Origin: Scardovia wiggsiae
Lineage (GTDB): Bacteria > Actinomycetota > Actinomycetes > Actinomycetales > Bifidobacteriaceae
Direction: 5' to 3'
Assembly: GCF_051045985.1 (NCBI RefSeq)
Contig: NZ_CP157350.1
Location: 310,001-374,000 of the forward strand
Length of the DNA stretch: 64,000 nucleotides
In this document: positions 43,551 to 52,306 of the stretch, piece by piece
How positions within the stretch are numbered: the stretch's first letter is position 1
Layout: the number at the start of each line of letters is the position of its first letter
Position numbers and translations under genes: made by a program
Notes under the pieces: model-generated
Told to the model about the DNA's origin: nothing
Databases searched by the model: none
Seen by the model: only the letters and a program-made list of their open reading frames with translations

Positions 43551-46520
43551 ATGTTTACAATCGGTTTCAGGGATGCGCGCTCCCATTTTACGCGCTTTAT
43601 CATGTCTATTATCGCTATTGCGCTGGGTACCGCTTTTATTGTGGGGTCGTTCAGCTTCCGGAATATGCTGGAAGACCAGATGGCCGCTGCATATGCTTCC
43701 TCAAGCGAAGGCGATGTTTATGTGCGCGGTGCCGATAAGGCAGAAGGGTCCTCAGCCTCTTTCGGTTCTTTGGCGTCTTCGTCGGCAAATTATAATACGG
43801 TCTCCGAAAAGCTGGTTTCGGAAATAAAGAAAACCCCCGGAGTCGCGACAGCTTTTGCCCTTACTACGGTAAGCGGTACAGCCCTGGTGGGCAGGAATGA
43901 AGAAGTGGTAACATCGGGGACAGCGGGTGTAACGACTGTATCGATGGCTAAAGATGCCACGTGGCGTTCTGCCCGGTTTACTTCCGGTACATATCCGAAG
44001 GGCCCGGAGCAGATAGCCTTGCTTAAGGCGACAGCAGATGCTGCCGGTCTGAAAACAGGGGACAGCACAACTTTTGTATATTCCAGCGGCCCGAAGAAAG
44101 TGAAAGTCAGCGGTATCTTTACGCTGGATGAAGTCGCCCAGGGGACCCTTTTTGTGGGCATTGACCCTTCTACAGCAAGGGAGGAAACCGCGTATATGCT
44201 CACAGGCGGTGCAACTTCCAAACAGGCGTCTGATGCTGCAGCGCAGACAGCTGCGGCTTCCTCTGCTTCAGGTACAGGCGGTTCTTCCGTATCCGCTTCA
44301 GGTTCCCCCGCATCGGCCCCCAGCCCTTCCTCATCCCCCTCTGCCGGGGTTAAGAAGAACTCCTCCGCAGGTTCCGGACTTTCCTCCGCGCAGGCGAGGC
44401 GCAGTGCAGCGCAGCAGAAGGAGATCCAGGAACGCAGGCTCCGTGAAGCTCGGGAACAGGCTGAACGTAAACGCCAGGAAGCCATTGATTCCGCAAATGA
44501 GTACGTCACATCAATAACGGTCTATGGAGATACCAATAACGGAAAACCTCTGACGCAGTCCCAGCAGGAAGCACTTGCGCAGAAGATCGGTTCACAGATC
44601 AAAAACGCCCCTGCAAATTCAGGGAAGCATAAGGCCAGTGCAGTCACAGGCGATACCCTGCGTTCCGAGCAGAAGGACAGTATCAACGACACTATGGGGT
44701 TTGTCCAGCCGATGATCCTGATATTTGCCTTCATTGCGCTTTTTGTAGGTACATTCATTATTGCCAATACCTTCTCCATGATAGTACGCGAATCTATGCG
44801 CGGATATGCCCTCCTGCGTTCAGTAGGGGCGAGCCCGAGCCAGGTGTTCAGCACCGTGATCATCCAGGCACTCATGATGGGTGTTGTCGGTTCAGTGATT
44901 GGCGTCCTTCTGGGATGGGGCATGATCGCACTTATATCAGCAGGCCTTGCCCGCTTCGGCTTTGCGATGTCAGGGCCTTCAATCCCCGGGTTTGATGCCG
45001 TCGGTACTGCCTTTGCCGTGGGGATCATCATTTCCCTTATCGGTGCAGCGCTTCCTGCGCGCAGGGCTGCCCTGGCCCCTCCAATCCAGGCGATGAATGA
45101 AACTGTCAACCCACAGAAGCCTACCCGGCTGCGCGGGTGGCTGGGGCTTGCCATGATGGTCATCGGGGCACTGTTCTGGTGGTTTGCCGCTGCCCGTGCA
45201 ATGTACAGCGGCAAGGCGGGCGAAGGGCCGACCCCGGTCCGGTGGCTCAATTCGCTGCCTGCTGACGCTGCTTTAGGTATCGGTGCAGGTTTCGTAGTGC
45301 TGTCTGTCATCATTATCACGCCTTCATTGGTGGTACCTGCGCAAAAAGTGCTGGGGTCTATACCGCAGCTCCTTTTCCCGGTTTCCGGGAAACTGGCTTC
45401 GCGCAATCTTGACAGGTCCAAACGCCGTACTGCGAACACGGCTGCTGCGCTTTTTGTCGGCCTTGCCATCGTCAGCTGTGTAGGCACTTTGACCTCCAGT
45501 ATTACGGCATCAACAGCGGGGATAGTTGATAACGGGATGAAGTCGGACTTCGTTGTGCGCTCGCAAGTTTTAACATCGCCTCTGCCCTCAGATCTGAAGT
45601 CAGATCTGGAAAAGGTCGGCGGTGTCAGATCCGTGACCAGCATGAACCTTGTACCCAATGTGAAGTATGACGGCAAAGAGCTTTCCGGTATGGGAAGCAG
45701 GAGCGTCAATGTTTCAGGGAACTATTTCAGGGATGTTATGGATGTGCACATGGTCAGCGGTACTGCCGATTCCGCTGTGAACAGGGGTGAACTCGTTGTA
45801 GGCAAAACGCTGGCTGACAATAATAAATGGAAAGTCGGCCAGACCCTTACCCTTTCTACGGCAGAGGGCGAGACCAAAGCCAAAGTCGGCGCCGTTACCG
45901 ATTCTACGGAGTTCAGTTATGTTGTCTTCCTTCCGAAGGCCGTGACCGAAAAGCTGTCGAAAACCACTGCTGAACATACAACAGTCATGTACGTTACTGC
46001 AAAACCGGGTACGGACCTGAACGCAGTCCAGAAAAGGATAAAGGAAAAAGTCAAGAAATATTACGTGATCTCTGTGCTCAACAAGGAAGAGTTCAAATCC
46101 ACGATCGCTACGATGATCAACGGCATCATGGTGATCATTTATGCGCTGCTGGCACTGTCGATCATTATTGCAGTCTTTGGTGTAGTCAACACTATGGCGC
46201 TGTCAATATCTGAACGGACCCGGGAGATCGGCCTGCTGCGGGCTATCGGTACCGGCAACGGGCAGGTCAGGGGCATGATAGCCATAGAGGCAGTTATGAT
46301 ATCTGTCCTTGGCACTGTGCTGGGGATCATTACCGGGGTCGCTGCAGGGGCAGTTGTCCAGAAGGTCTACACTGATAATGGCCTGGGGACTTTGGATATC
46401 CCATGGCAGCAGATCCTCGTATTCCTGGGGCTGTCTGTAGTGATAGGCCTTATAGCAAGCCTGTGGCCGGCCCGAAGCGCCCTTAAAATACCGGTTCTCA
46501 ATGCCGTTAGTGATGAATGA
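43551..46520 (+). CDS. FtsX/MacB-type ABC permease
   Basis: Membrane partner of the preceding ATPase. The 989-residue protein has an N-terminal helix (about 20-40), a large extracytoplasmic domain (about 40-380) holding a Ser/Ala/Pro-rich stretch and a charged coiled helix, a block of three helices with PMILIFAFIALFVGTFIIAN, a middle pair of helices, a second extracytoplasmic domain (about 650-830), and three final helices with ISERTREIGLLRAIG. This is two FtsX modules in one chain, like LolC/E-type duplicated permeases. No signal cleavage site. nucS follows after only 12 bases. Confidence 0.92.
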   Translation: MFTIGFRDARSHFTRFIMSIIAIALGTAFIVGSFSFRNMLEDQMAAAYASSSEGDVYVRGADKAEGSSASFGSLASSSANYNTVSEKLVSEIKKTPGVATAFALTTVSGTALVGRNEEVVTSGTAGVTTVSMAKDATWRSARFTSGTYPKGPEQIALLKATADAAGLKTGDSTTFVYSSGPKKVKVSGIFTLDEVAQGTLFVGIDPSTAREETAYMLTGGATSKQASDAAAQTAAASSASGTGGSSVSASGSPASAPSPSSSPSAGVKKNSSAGSGLSSAQARRSAAQQKEIQERRLREAREQAERKRQEAIDSANEYVTSITVYGDTNNGKPLTQSQQEALAQKIGSQIKNAPANSGKHKASAVTGDTLRSEQKDSINDTMGFVQPMILIFAFIALFVGTFIIANTFSMIVRESMRGYALLRSVGASPSQVFSTVIIQALMMGVVGSVIGVLLGWGMIALISAGLARFGFAMSGPSIPGFDAVGTAFAVGIIISLIGAALPARRAALAPPIQAMNETVNPQKPTRLRGWLGLAMMVIGALFWWFAAARAMYSGKAGEGPTPVRWLNSLPADAALGIGAGFVVLSVIIITPSLVVPAQKVLGSIPQLLFPVSGKLASRNLDRSKRRTANTAAALFVGLAIVSCVGTLTSSITASTAGIVDNGMKSDFVVRSQVLTSPLPSDLKSDLEKVGGVRSVTSMNLVPNVKYDGKELSGMGSRSVNVSGNYFRDVMDVHMVSGTADSAVNRGELVVGKTLADNNKWKVGQTLTLSTAEGETKAKVGAVTDSTEFSYVVFLPKAVTEKLSKTTAEHTTVMYVTAKPGTDLNAVQKRIKEKVKKYYVISVLNKEEFKSTIATMINGIMVIIYALLALSIIIAVFGVVNTMALSISERTREIGLLRAIGTGNGQVRGMIAIEAVMISVLGTVLGIITGVAAGAVVQKVYTDNGLGTLDIPWQQILVFLGLSVVIGLIASLWPARSALKIPVLNAVSDE

Positions 46521-46532
46521 TAGGCTTGGGGC

Positions 46533-47318
46533 ATGCGCATAATAGTTGCAGACTGTTCCGCCCGGTATTCAGGGCGCCTCAATGCTTCGCTTCCCCGGGC
46601 AAAAAGGGTGATACTGGTTAAAGCTGATCAGAGCTGCCTGATCTTTTCCGAGCTTGGGTCGTATAAACCGCTCAACTGGATGGCTGCGCCATGTACGCTG
46701 CGTGAGATCAGCAAGGGCAGCCCCCGGTATGCGTCTGCGTGCACCGATATGGATATCGACAGTGAGGGCAGGGGCGATAGGGATGAGGACCCTGAAGGCA
46801 TTCCCGGTCCCCAGGATATGCCTGCCCCTCCCATGAAGTTCCTTCACGTATCGGCTGACAAGTCTTCCGACACCCTCATTATTGCGCTGTGGGATATTTT
46901 CAGCGACAGTGATTTTAATCTTGGCGAAGACCCGGGGCTGACCAAGGATGGGGTTGAAGACCATCTGCAGCACTATCTTGCCGTGCAGATCGAACGCATA
47001 GGGAAAGGCGCAAAACTGGTGCGCCGTGAATATCCAACTGCTATCGGACCGGTGGATATTATGGCAGTCGATGCTGACGGCATGCATGTGGCAATTGAGA
47101 TCAAGCGTCACGGAGGTATTGACGGTGTGGAACAGCTGACGCGCTACTGTGAGCTGCTCAACCGTGATACGTCGCTGGCGCCGGTACGCGGGATATTCGC
47201 CGCACAGACTATCACGGCACAGGCGCGCACCCTGGCGGAAGACCGCGGTTTTGAATGCCTTATCCTTGATTATGAGGAAATGAAGGATGACAATTCCAGC
47301 GAGATCATGCTGTTCTAA
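46533..47318 (+). CDS. nucS: Mismatch-specific endonuclease NucS (EndoMS)
   Basis: Cuts both strands at mismatches and replaces MutS/MutL in many actinobacteria and archaea. The 261-residue protein has the N-terminal dimerisation/DNA-binding domain (MRIIVADCSARYSGR, then LIFSELGSYKPLNWM) and the C-terminal PD-(D/E)XK nuclease with GPVDIMAVD and AIEIKRHGGIDGVEQLTRY. Compared with shorter homologues there is an extra acidic loop near residues 70-110 (SEGRGDRDEDPEGIPG). It closely follows the permease gene and is convergent with lysR across 15 bases. Confidence 0.94.
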   Translation: MRIIVADCSARYSGRLNASLPRAKRVILVKADQSCLIFSELGSYKPLNWMAAPCTLREISKGSPRYASACTDMDIDSEGRGDRDEDPEGIPGPQDMPAPPMKFLHVSADKSSDTLIIALWDIFSDSDFNLGEDPGLTKDGVEDHLQHYLAVQIERIGKGAKLVRREYPTAIGPVDIMAVDADGMHVAIEIKRHGGIDGVEQLTRYCELLNRDTSLAPVRGIFAAQTITAQARTLAEDRGFECLILDYEEMKDDNSSEIMLF

Positions 47319-47333
47319 GCTGTCCTGACGGGT

Positions 47334-48239
47334 TCAGCAGGCTGCCGGCAGGGATCCTTTAATTATCTCCTTAAAAATATCCGTAAACAGCGTATGTATG
47401 GCGGACAGCTGCTTTTGCCTGGGCTGGACGATGCTCAGCATAAGCGGCGGTACTGACGTATTCTCCAGTTTCAGATGATGGAGCCTCCCCCTGTCCTTTA
47501 ACGGGTCGATATCTGCCAGAAAACCGATCCCTGCGTTGTTTTCTACCATGCTGTTGACTATGTTGATATTCTTGTTCTGGTACAGGATAGAGGGGTAGGT
47601 GCCAGTTTTGCGTGAAATTAGCCTGAATGCCTTATAATGGCTGCTTTTTGGGCTCAATAAAATGAATTTTTCATTTGCCAGCTCTTCAAACCTGACGCTG
47701 CTCCTGTCCGCCAGAGGGTGCTGCGGGCTGACAGTGATTTCAAAAGGGATATGCAGTATCGTCTCGCTTCTTAGATAGGGGGCTGTAACTGGTTCCAGAG
47801 AGAATATCGCTGCCAGCTCAATATCACCGTTGCCAAGAGCGTTAAGCAAGTCATGGGAACTGCCCTCAGTCAGGGCCACATTGCCGCTGATGCCGGCCTT
47901 CTCGAGTGCAGGGATTATTGCTGCCGTATAATAGGAAGCGATAGTATTAGGGATACCCGCATGTATGACTGCGCCGTTTATGCTGGAAATCTCTTCCTGC
48001 GCCTTTCCCAGTTCTGACAGGGCTGATTTTGCGTGCTTATAAAATATTTTGCCGTTTTGCGTCAGAGCCATCCTTTTATGGGACTGGTCCCGTATGATCA
48101 GCTGCGCTTTGAGGTCATTCTCGAGGTGTTTTATAGCATATGAAATAGTAGGCTGGCTGACATGGTATTTTTCAGCTGCCTTGGTGAAGCTTTTTTCTTC
48201 GGTAAGGGCGATGAAATACTGGATGTCTTTTAACCGCAT
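47334..48239 (-). CDS. LysR-family regulator, probable MleR-type activator
   Basis: 301-residue LysR-type transcriptional regulator. The N-terminal winged helix-turn-helix covers residues 1-60 (LKDIQYFIALTEEKSFTKAA, then VSQPTISYAIKHLE), followed by a periplasmic-binding-like effector domain. It is divergent from the malolactic enzyme gene over 147 bases, the classical layout for a LysR regulator and its target. In Lactococcus the malolactic genes are controlled by the LysR protein MleR with L-malate as effector; the same role is inferred here. Convergent with nucS. Confidence 0.88.
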   Translation of the reverse strand: MRLKDIQYFIALTEEKSFTKAAEKYHVSQPTISYAIKHLENDLKAQLIIRDQSHKRMALTQNGKIFYKHAKSALSELGKAQEEISSINGAVIHAGIPNTIASYYTAAIIPALEKAGISGNVALTEGSSHDLLNALGNGDIELAAIFSLEPVTAPYLRSETILHIPFEITVSPQHPLADRSSVRFEELANEKFILLSPKSSHYKAFRLISRKTGTYPSILYQNKNINIVNSMVENNAGIGFLADIDPLKDRGRLHHLKLENTSVPPLMLSIVQPRQKQLSAIHTLFTDIFKEIIKGSLPAAC

Positions 48240-48308
48240 TTATACTATCCTATGGTTTTGATGCTACATAACGCATCATATAGGAGTCTTCTATCACTGC
48301 TATCAGGT

Positions 48309-48338
48309 TTGACTATAGGCTCTGCAGAGATACATAAT
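48309..48338 (+). promoter_or_regulatory. Candidate promoter of the malolactic genes
   Basis: TTGACT (48309-48314) and CATAAT (48333-48338) with an 18-base spacer fit a sigma-70-like promoter 49 bases before the malolactic enzyme start. LysR half-sites of the form T-N11-A could overlap it, but none is clearly best. Confidence 0.5.
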
Positions 48339-48386
48339 ACGTACCATAATTTTCATTTATACTGGCAGTTTAAGGAGGTTCATTTT

Positions 48387-50030
48387 ATGGATGGCCAGGC
48401 AATTTTGAACGACCCTTTTCGGAACAGGGGTACGGCTTTTACAGTGGAGGAGCGTAAAGAGTACGGTTTAACAGGGATGCTCCCTATCCACGTCCAGACG
48501 CTGGAGGAACAGGCTGCACAGACGTATGCCCAGTTCCTTTCCAAAGATTCGGATATTGAAAAACGCAATTTCCTTATGACGGTTTTCAATACGAACAGGG
48601 TCCTGTTTTACAGGCTGATGTCAGAGCATCTGGTGGAATTCATGCCGATAGTCTATGACCCTGTTATTGCGCAGGATATTGAACATTACCATGAGCTGTT
48701 CATCCAGCCGCAGGGAACAGCCTATCTGGATATCAACCATCCGGAGAATATCCGGGCAAGCCTTGAAAATGCTGCTGACGGACGCCATATCCGCCTTATC
48801 GTGGCCACTGATGCCGAAGGTATCCTGGGCATTGGCGACTGGGGGACGAACGGGTCGGAGATCTCTGTCGGGAAGCTGATGATCTACACGGCTGCTGCCG
48901 GTATTGACCCTGCAGAAGTATTGCCTGTATCCCTTGATGTCGGCACAAATAATGAAAGGCTGCGCGAAAACCCTCTGTATCTGGGGAACCGGCATGCGCG
49001 GATATATGGGGAGCAGTACGATGATTTTATTGAAAAATTCGTTGAGGCAGCTGAAGATCTGTTCCCGGGGCTTTACCTCCATTGGGAAGATTTCGGGCGC
49101 TCGAATGCTACGAGGATCCTTAAAAAGTACCAGGATAGGATCACGACATTCAACGATGACGTGCAGGGGACGGGTATCGTCTCCATGGCAGGCATCCTTG
49201 GCGGCCTCAATATTTCAGGGGAGAAGCTTGTTGACCAGCGTGTGCTGACTTTTGGTGCAGGGACTGCCGGCGTTGGTATTGCAAACCTCATTATGGATGA
49301 GATGGTCCGTTCAGGCCTGAGCGAAGAGGAAGCCCGAAAGCATTTCTACCTTGTTGACAAGCAGGGGCTGCTGTTTGAGGATACTGAAGGCCTGACTGAA
49401 GAGCAGAAGCCATTTGCCCGCCAGCGTTCTGAATTTGAGGATGCAGATAGCCTGACAGGCCTTCTGGCAATCGTCAGGGCGGTACATCCCACAGTGATGA
49501 TCGGCACATCTACCCAGGCCGGCGCTTTTACGGAGCAGGTCGTCAGGGAGATGGCTTCCCATACCGAACGGCCTATTATCTTCCCGCTGTCGAACCCCAC
49601 AGAGCTCGCTGAGGCCAAGGCTGAGGACCTGATCCGCTGGACGGAAGGCCGTGCCCTTGTGGGCACAGGCATACCTGCTGCGGATGTTGAATACAATGGT
49701 GTGACGTATCAGATTGGGCAGGCAAATAATGCCCTGATGTATCCCGGGCTGGGCTTGGGCGTCCTGGTATCTGATGCAAAAATACTTAATGGCGAAACGA
49801 TATCCCGTGCAAGCCATGCCCTGGGAGGTATCGTTGATGCCTCTAAGCCGGGCGCTGCTGTGCTTCCTCCTGTTTCTGACCTGACGGAGTTCTCCGACAC
49901 CATCGCCCATGCCGTTGTTGAAAGCGTACTTGAGCAGAAGCTGAACCGTAAGGATATCACTGATATTGATGCGGCTATCGTATCTGAAAAATGGACACCG
50001 GAATACAAGCAGCAGCTGCGCATGAAGTAG
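48387..50030 (+). CDS. mleS: Malolactic enzyme
   Basis: Converts L-malate to L-lactate and CO2 with NAD+ and Mn2+, giving acid tolerance and proton-motive force when coupled to a malate carrier. The 547-residue protein matches lactic-acid-bacterial malolactic enzymes along its whole length: ILNDPFRNRGTAFTVEER, FNTNRVLFYRLMSEHL, AYLDINHPENI, VATDAEGILGIGDWGTNG, LHWEDFGRSNATRIL, TFNDDVQGTGIV and FGAGTAGVGIANL. Distinction from NAD-malic enzyme rests on this similarity, recalled not computed. The start at 48387 has AAGGAGG upstream; the open frame begins 135 bases earlier inside the promoter region. It forms a locus with a divergent LysR gene and a downstream AEC carrier. Confidence 0.9.
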   Translation: MDGQAILNDPFRNRGTAFTVEERKEYGLTGMLPIHVQTLEEQAAQTYAQFLSKDSDIEKRNFLMTVFNTNRVLFYRLMSEHLVEFMPIVYDPVIAQDIEHYHELFIQPQGTAYLDINHPENIRASLENAADGRHIRLIVATDAEGILGIGDWGTNGSEISVGKLMIYTAAAGIDPAEVLPVSLDVGTNNERLRENPLYLGNRHARIYGEQYDDFIEKFVEAAEDLFPGLYLHWEDFGRSNATRILKKYQDRITTFNDDVQGTGIVSMAGILGGLNISGEKLVDQRVLTFGAGTAGVGIANLIMDEMVRSGLSEEEARKHFYLVDKQGLLFEDTEGLTEEQKPFARQRSEFEDADSLTGLLAIVRAVHPTVMIGTSTQAGAFTEQVVREMASHTERPIIFPLSNPTELAEAKAEDLIRWTEGRALVGTGIPAADVEYNGVTYQIGQANNALMYPGLGLGVLVSDAKILNGETISRASHALGGIVDASKPGAAVLPPVSDLTEFSDTIAHAVVESVLEQKLNRKDITDIDAAIVSEKWTPEYKQQLRMK

Positions 50031-50076
50031 ATGCGGAGTAATCAGACAGCAGGCAGGTATAGGGGGGGCAGGCATA

Positions 50077-51033
50077 GTGTTTATGCAATCGATCGGAAGC
50101 GTGATCAGTATTATGCTGATCATAGTGCTTGGTTTTGCGCTGGAGAGATCCAAATTTTTCCACGACAGTTTTGCCGGGGATATCTCGAAACTCATTATCA
50201 GGATCGCGCTGCCTGCCGCCATTTTTGTTTCGGTCCTGAAATACCTGACGCGAGGCAGCCTCATATCTTTTATGGGGGCGCTCATGTATCCCCTTGGAGC
50301 TGTCCTCATCTCCTATGTGATCGCATACCTGCTGGTGAAAATATTCAAGATCCGTCCCGGACGGCGGGGCATATTCATGAATACAGTGGCTAATGCCAAT
50401 ACTATTTTTATCGGCCTTCCCCTGAATATAGCCCTGTTCGGGGATAAAGCCACTTCGTATTTCCTGGTTTACTACCTTACAAACACTATTTCTACATGGG
50501 CTATCGGCGTTATCCTGATTTCGCAGGATGACCCCACGCAGGCAGATAAAAAAGCGAAATTCGACTAGAAAAAGCTTGTCACGCCGCCGCTGCTGGGGTT
50601 CCTAGCGGCGCTTATATTCCTCCTGCTGGGAATACAGCTGCCTTCATTCATCAGCTCTTCGCTGACTTACGTCGGAAATCTGGTGACTCCGCTTTCCCTG
50701 ATTTATATTGGGATCGTCCTCAGCAAGGCAGGGCTGAAAAGTATCCGGATCGACAGGGATACTTCCCTTGCCCTGCTGGGGCGGTTCATTATCTCACCTG
50801 CAATAATCATTATCCTGTTTATGGCTTTCGGCGCTTCGCTGCCGCTGCTGCTTAAACAGGTCCTGATAATCCAGTCAGCTGTGCCTGCCCTGGCGGTCCT
50901 TCCTATACTGGCCAACGAATCGCATGGCGACGTTGAATACGCAACGAATATTGTTACAACATCGACCCTGCTGTTCGTTGCAGTAGTCCCGATACTGAGT
51001 GAACTCGTTATTTATCATCCTGTCCTTGTATGA
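50077..51033 (+). pseudogene. mleP: Malate permease of the AEC family, split by an in-frame amber codon
   Basis: Auxin-efflux-carrier-type transporter expected to import malate for the malolactic enzyme. Residues 1-163 end at TAG (50566-50568); the same frame continues without another stop to 51033 and encodes the second half (KKLVTPPLLGFLAALIFLLL and on to PILSELVIYHPVLV). Joined, the product is about 318 residues with ten hydrophobic segments, the normal AEC length, and NANTIFIGLPLNIALFGDKA in the first half is typical of MleP. One base change explains the break. The GTG at 50077 or ATG at 50083 starts it; a run of seven G lies just upstream. It is either a recent pseudogene, a read-through gene or a sequencing error. 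Confidence 0.85.
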
Positions 51034-51170
51034 CGCACCGTGGGGCGTGACGGCGCCGGGGCAGGCGGGGGGGGGACGGATATGTGGCGGCGTGCAGCAG
51101 TGCGATGAAATTGCTGATTGCTGAATAAGCTGGATAAGGTGCTGTGTAAGGAAATCGGGGTATGCCTGCT
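51034..51170. other. Gap between mleP and the FKBP gene, with a 9-G run
   Basis: Convergent intergenic space of 137 bases. A run of nine G lies at 51067-51075. No hairpin with a T-tract was found. Confidence 0.4.
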
Positions 51171-52136
51171 CTATTGGGCACTTAGGATATCAACAACGAA
51201 CACGAGGGTAGAATTTGCCGGGATGCCGTTCTGCGCGGTATCGCCGTAACCCTCGGACGGCGGGACTACCAGCAGGACCTGTGAGCCGACAGTCTGGCCG
51301 GCAAGCCCGTTCGTCCAGCCCTTGACCACCTGGGAGAGGCTGAAAGTCGTGGGCCCTCCGCGTGACCATGAACTGTCGAATGGCTTGCTGGCGTCTCCGC
51401 CCAGAAGCCAGCCTTTATACTGCACGGTCACGGTATCAGAGGGTTTGACTGCTGCGCCCGATCCTTTGATAAGCGTCTGCGCTACCAGGGTTCCATTGGA
51501 TTTATACGTATCAAGCCCTGAAATTGACGGCTCCCCATTCTTCCCCAGGGCCACTTTAGGCAGTGAAGGGTCAGCGGGGGCAACTGGTGTGCCCGATGCG
51601 CGGGCAGGCACTTTCTTTGCATCTGTCAGAGTGAGGGCGAGAAGGTAGCTGGCGGGCTGCGCTGAGCTGCTCTGTGTGGAAGTGCTGCTGCTTTTTACTC
51701 CAATAACAACAGTTGAGTTTACCCGCATATTTTTGAAAAGCTTGTAGAACCCCTCCTGCATCCCCGATTTGGTCAGGAAAGTATTGCATACAGGGCTGCT
51801 TGCCCATGTGGAGCTGATCTCTTTTCCTGTAGAGGGATTCAGCACTATCTGATGGAGGCATAGCTGATCACCGTCTTCAGCCTTTTTCCCGTTGCCTTCG
51901 CGGGCAATCTGATAGGTATAGTTTTTTACATCGTAGGGGGTCTTGAAAGTGATCGTGGGCTTTTTACCCATTTCGCCTTTGACGGTGAACGGTTTGTCGC
52001 TCAGTTCAGCGAAAGCATCTTTCGTCCCTTCTTTTTGTGAAGATGAACCGCAGGCGGTCGCAGTTATGCATATGGCCCCTGTGCAGATTATTGCTGTAAG
52101 GGCGTACGCGATTTTTCGAACAGTCTTATTTACCAT
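51171..52136 (-). CDS. FKBP-type peptidyl-prolyl isomerase lipoprotein
   Basis: Surface-anchored folding factor. The N terminus is a lipoprotein signal with lipobox TATAC, cysteine near residue 29, followed by a Ser-rich linker. Residues about 45-200 form a domain of unclear fold; the FKBP domain occupies the C-terminal third, with VQYKGWLLGG, FDSSWSRGGP, VVKGWTNGLAG and PPSEGYGD. The 321-residue architecture is common in actinobacterial secreted FKBPs. The start codon lies inside an inverted repeat and lacks a ribosome site, so translation may be from a leaderless message. Confidence 0.93.
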   Translation of the reverse strand: MVNKTVRKIAYALTAIICTGAICITATACGSSSQKEGTKDAFAELSDKPFTVKGEMGKKPTITFKTPYDVKNYTYQIAREGNGKKAEDGDQLCLHQIVLNPSTGKEISSTWASSPVCNTFLTKSGMQEGFYKLFKNMRVNSTVVIGVKSSSTSTQSSSAQPASYLLALTLTDAKKVPARASGTPVAPADPSLPKVALGKNGEPSISGLDTYKSNGTLVAQTLIKGSGAAVKPSDTVTVQYKGWLLGGDASKPFDSSWSRGGPTTFSLSQVVKGWTNGLAGQTVGSQVLLVVPPSEGYGDTAQNGIPANSTLVFVVDILSAQ

Positions 52137-52149
52137 AATACCTATGGTA
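52131..52149. promoter_or_regulatory. Inverted repeat over the FKBP start codon
   Basis: TACCATA-ATACC-TATGGTA is a perfect 7-bp inverted repeat with a 5-base spacer. Its left arm contains the reverse complement of the FKBP start codon. The half-sites match those upstream of divIVA (28986-29002). A regulator bound here would block initiation of an FKBP message. Confidence 0.45.
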
Positions 52150-52306
52150 GTGGGGCGAGTGTAAAAGGTGGTGGTGGAGGCTGTTCCCCGGAATGGGAAA
52201 ACACTGAGAGCCTCCTGAATTTCTACAGCTTCGGGCGAAGTATGAGGGAGTTATGCCCATGTTCCGTTAAAATAGGTACGTTAAAGGAAAAATCAGGAGC
52301 TTCATA

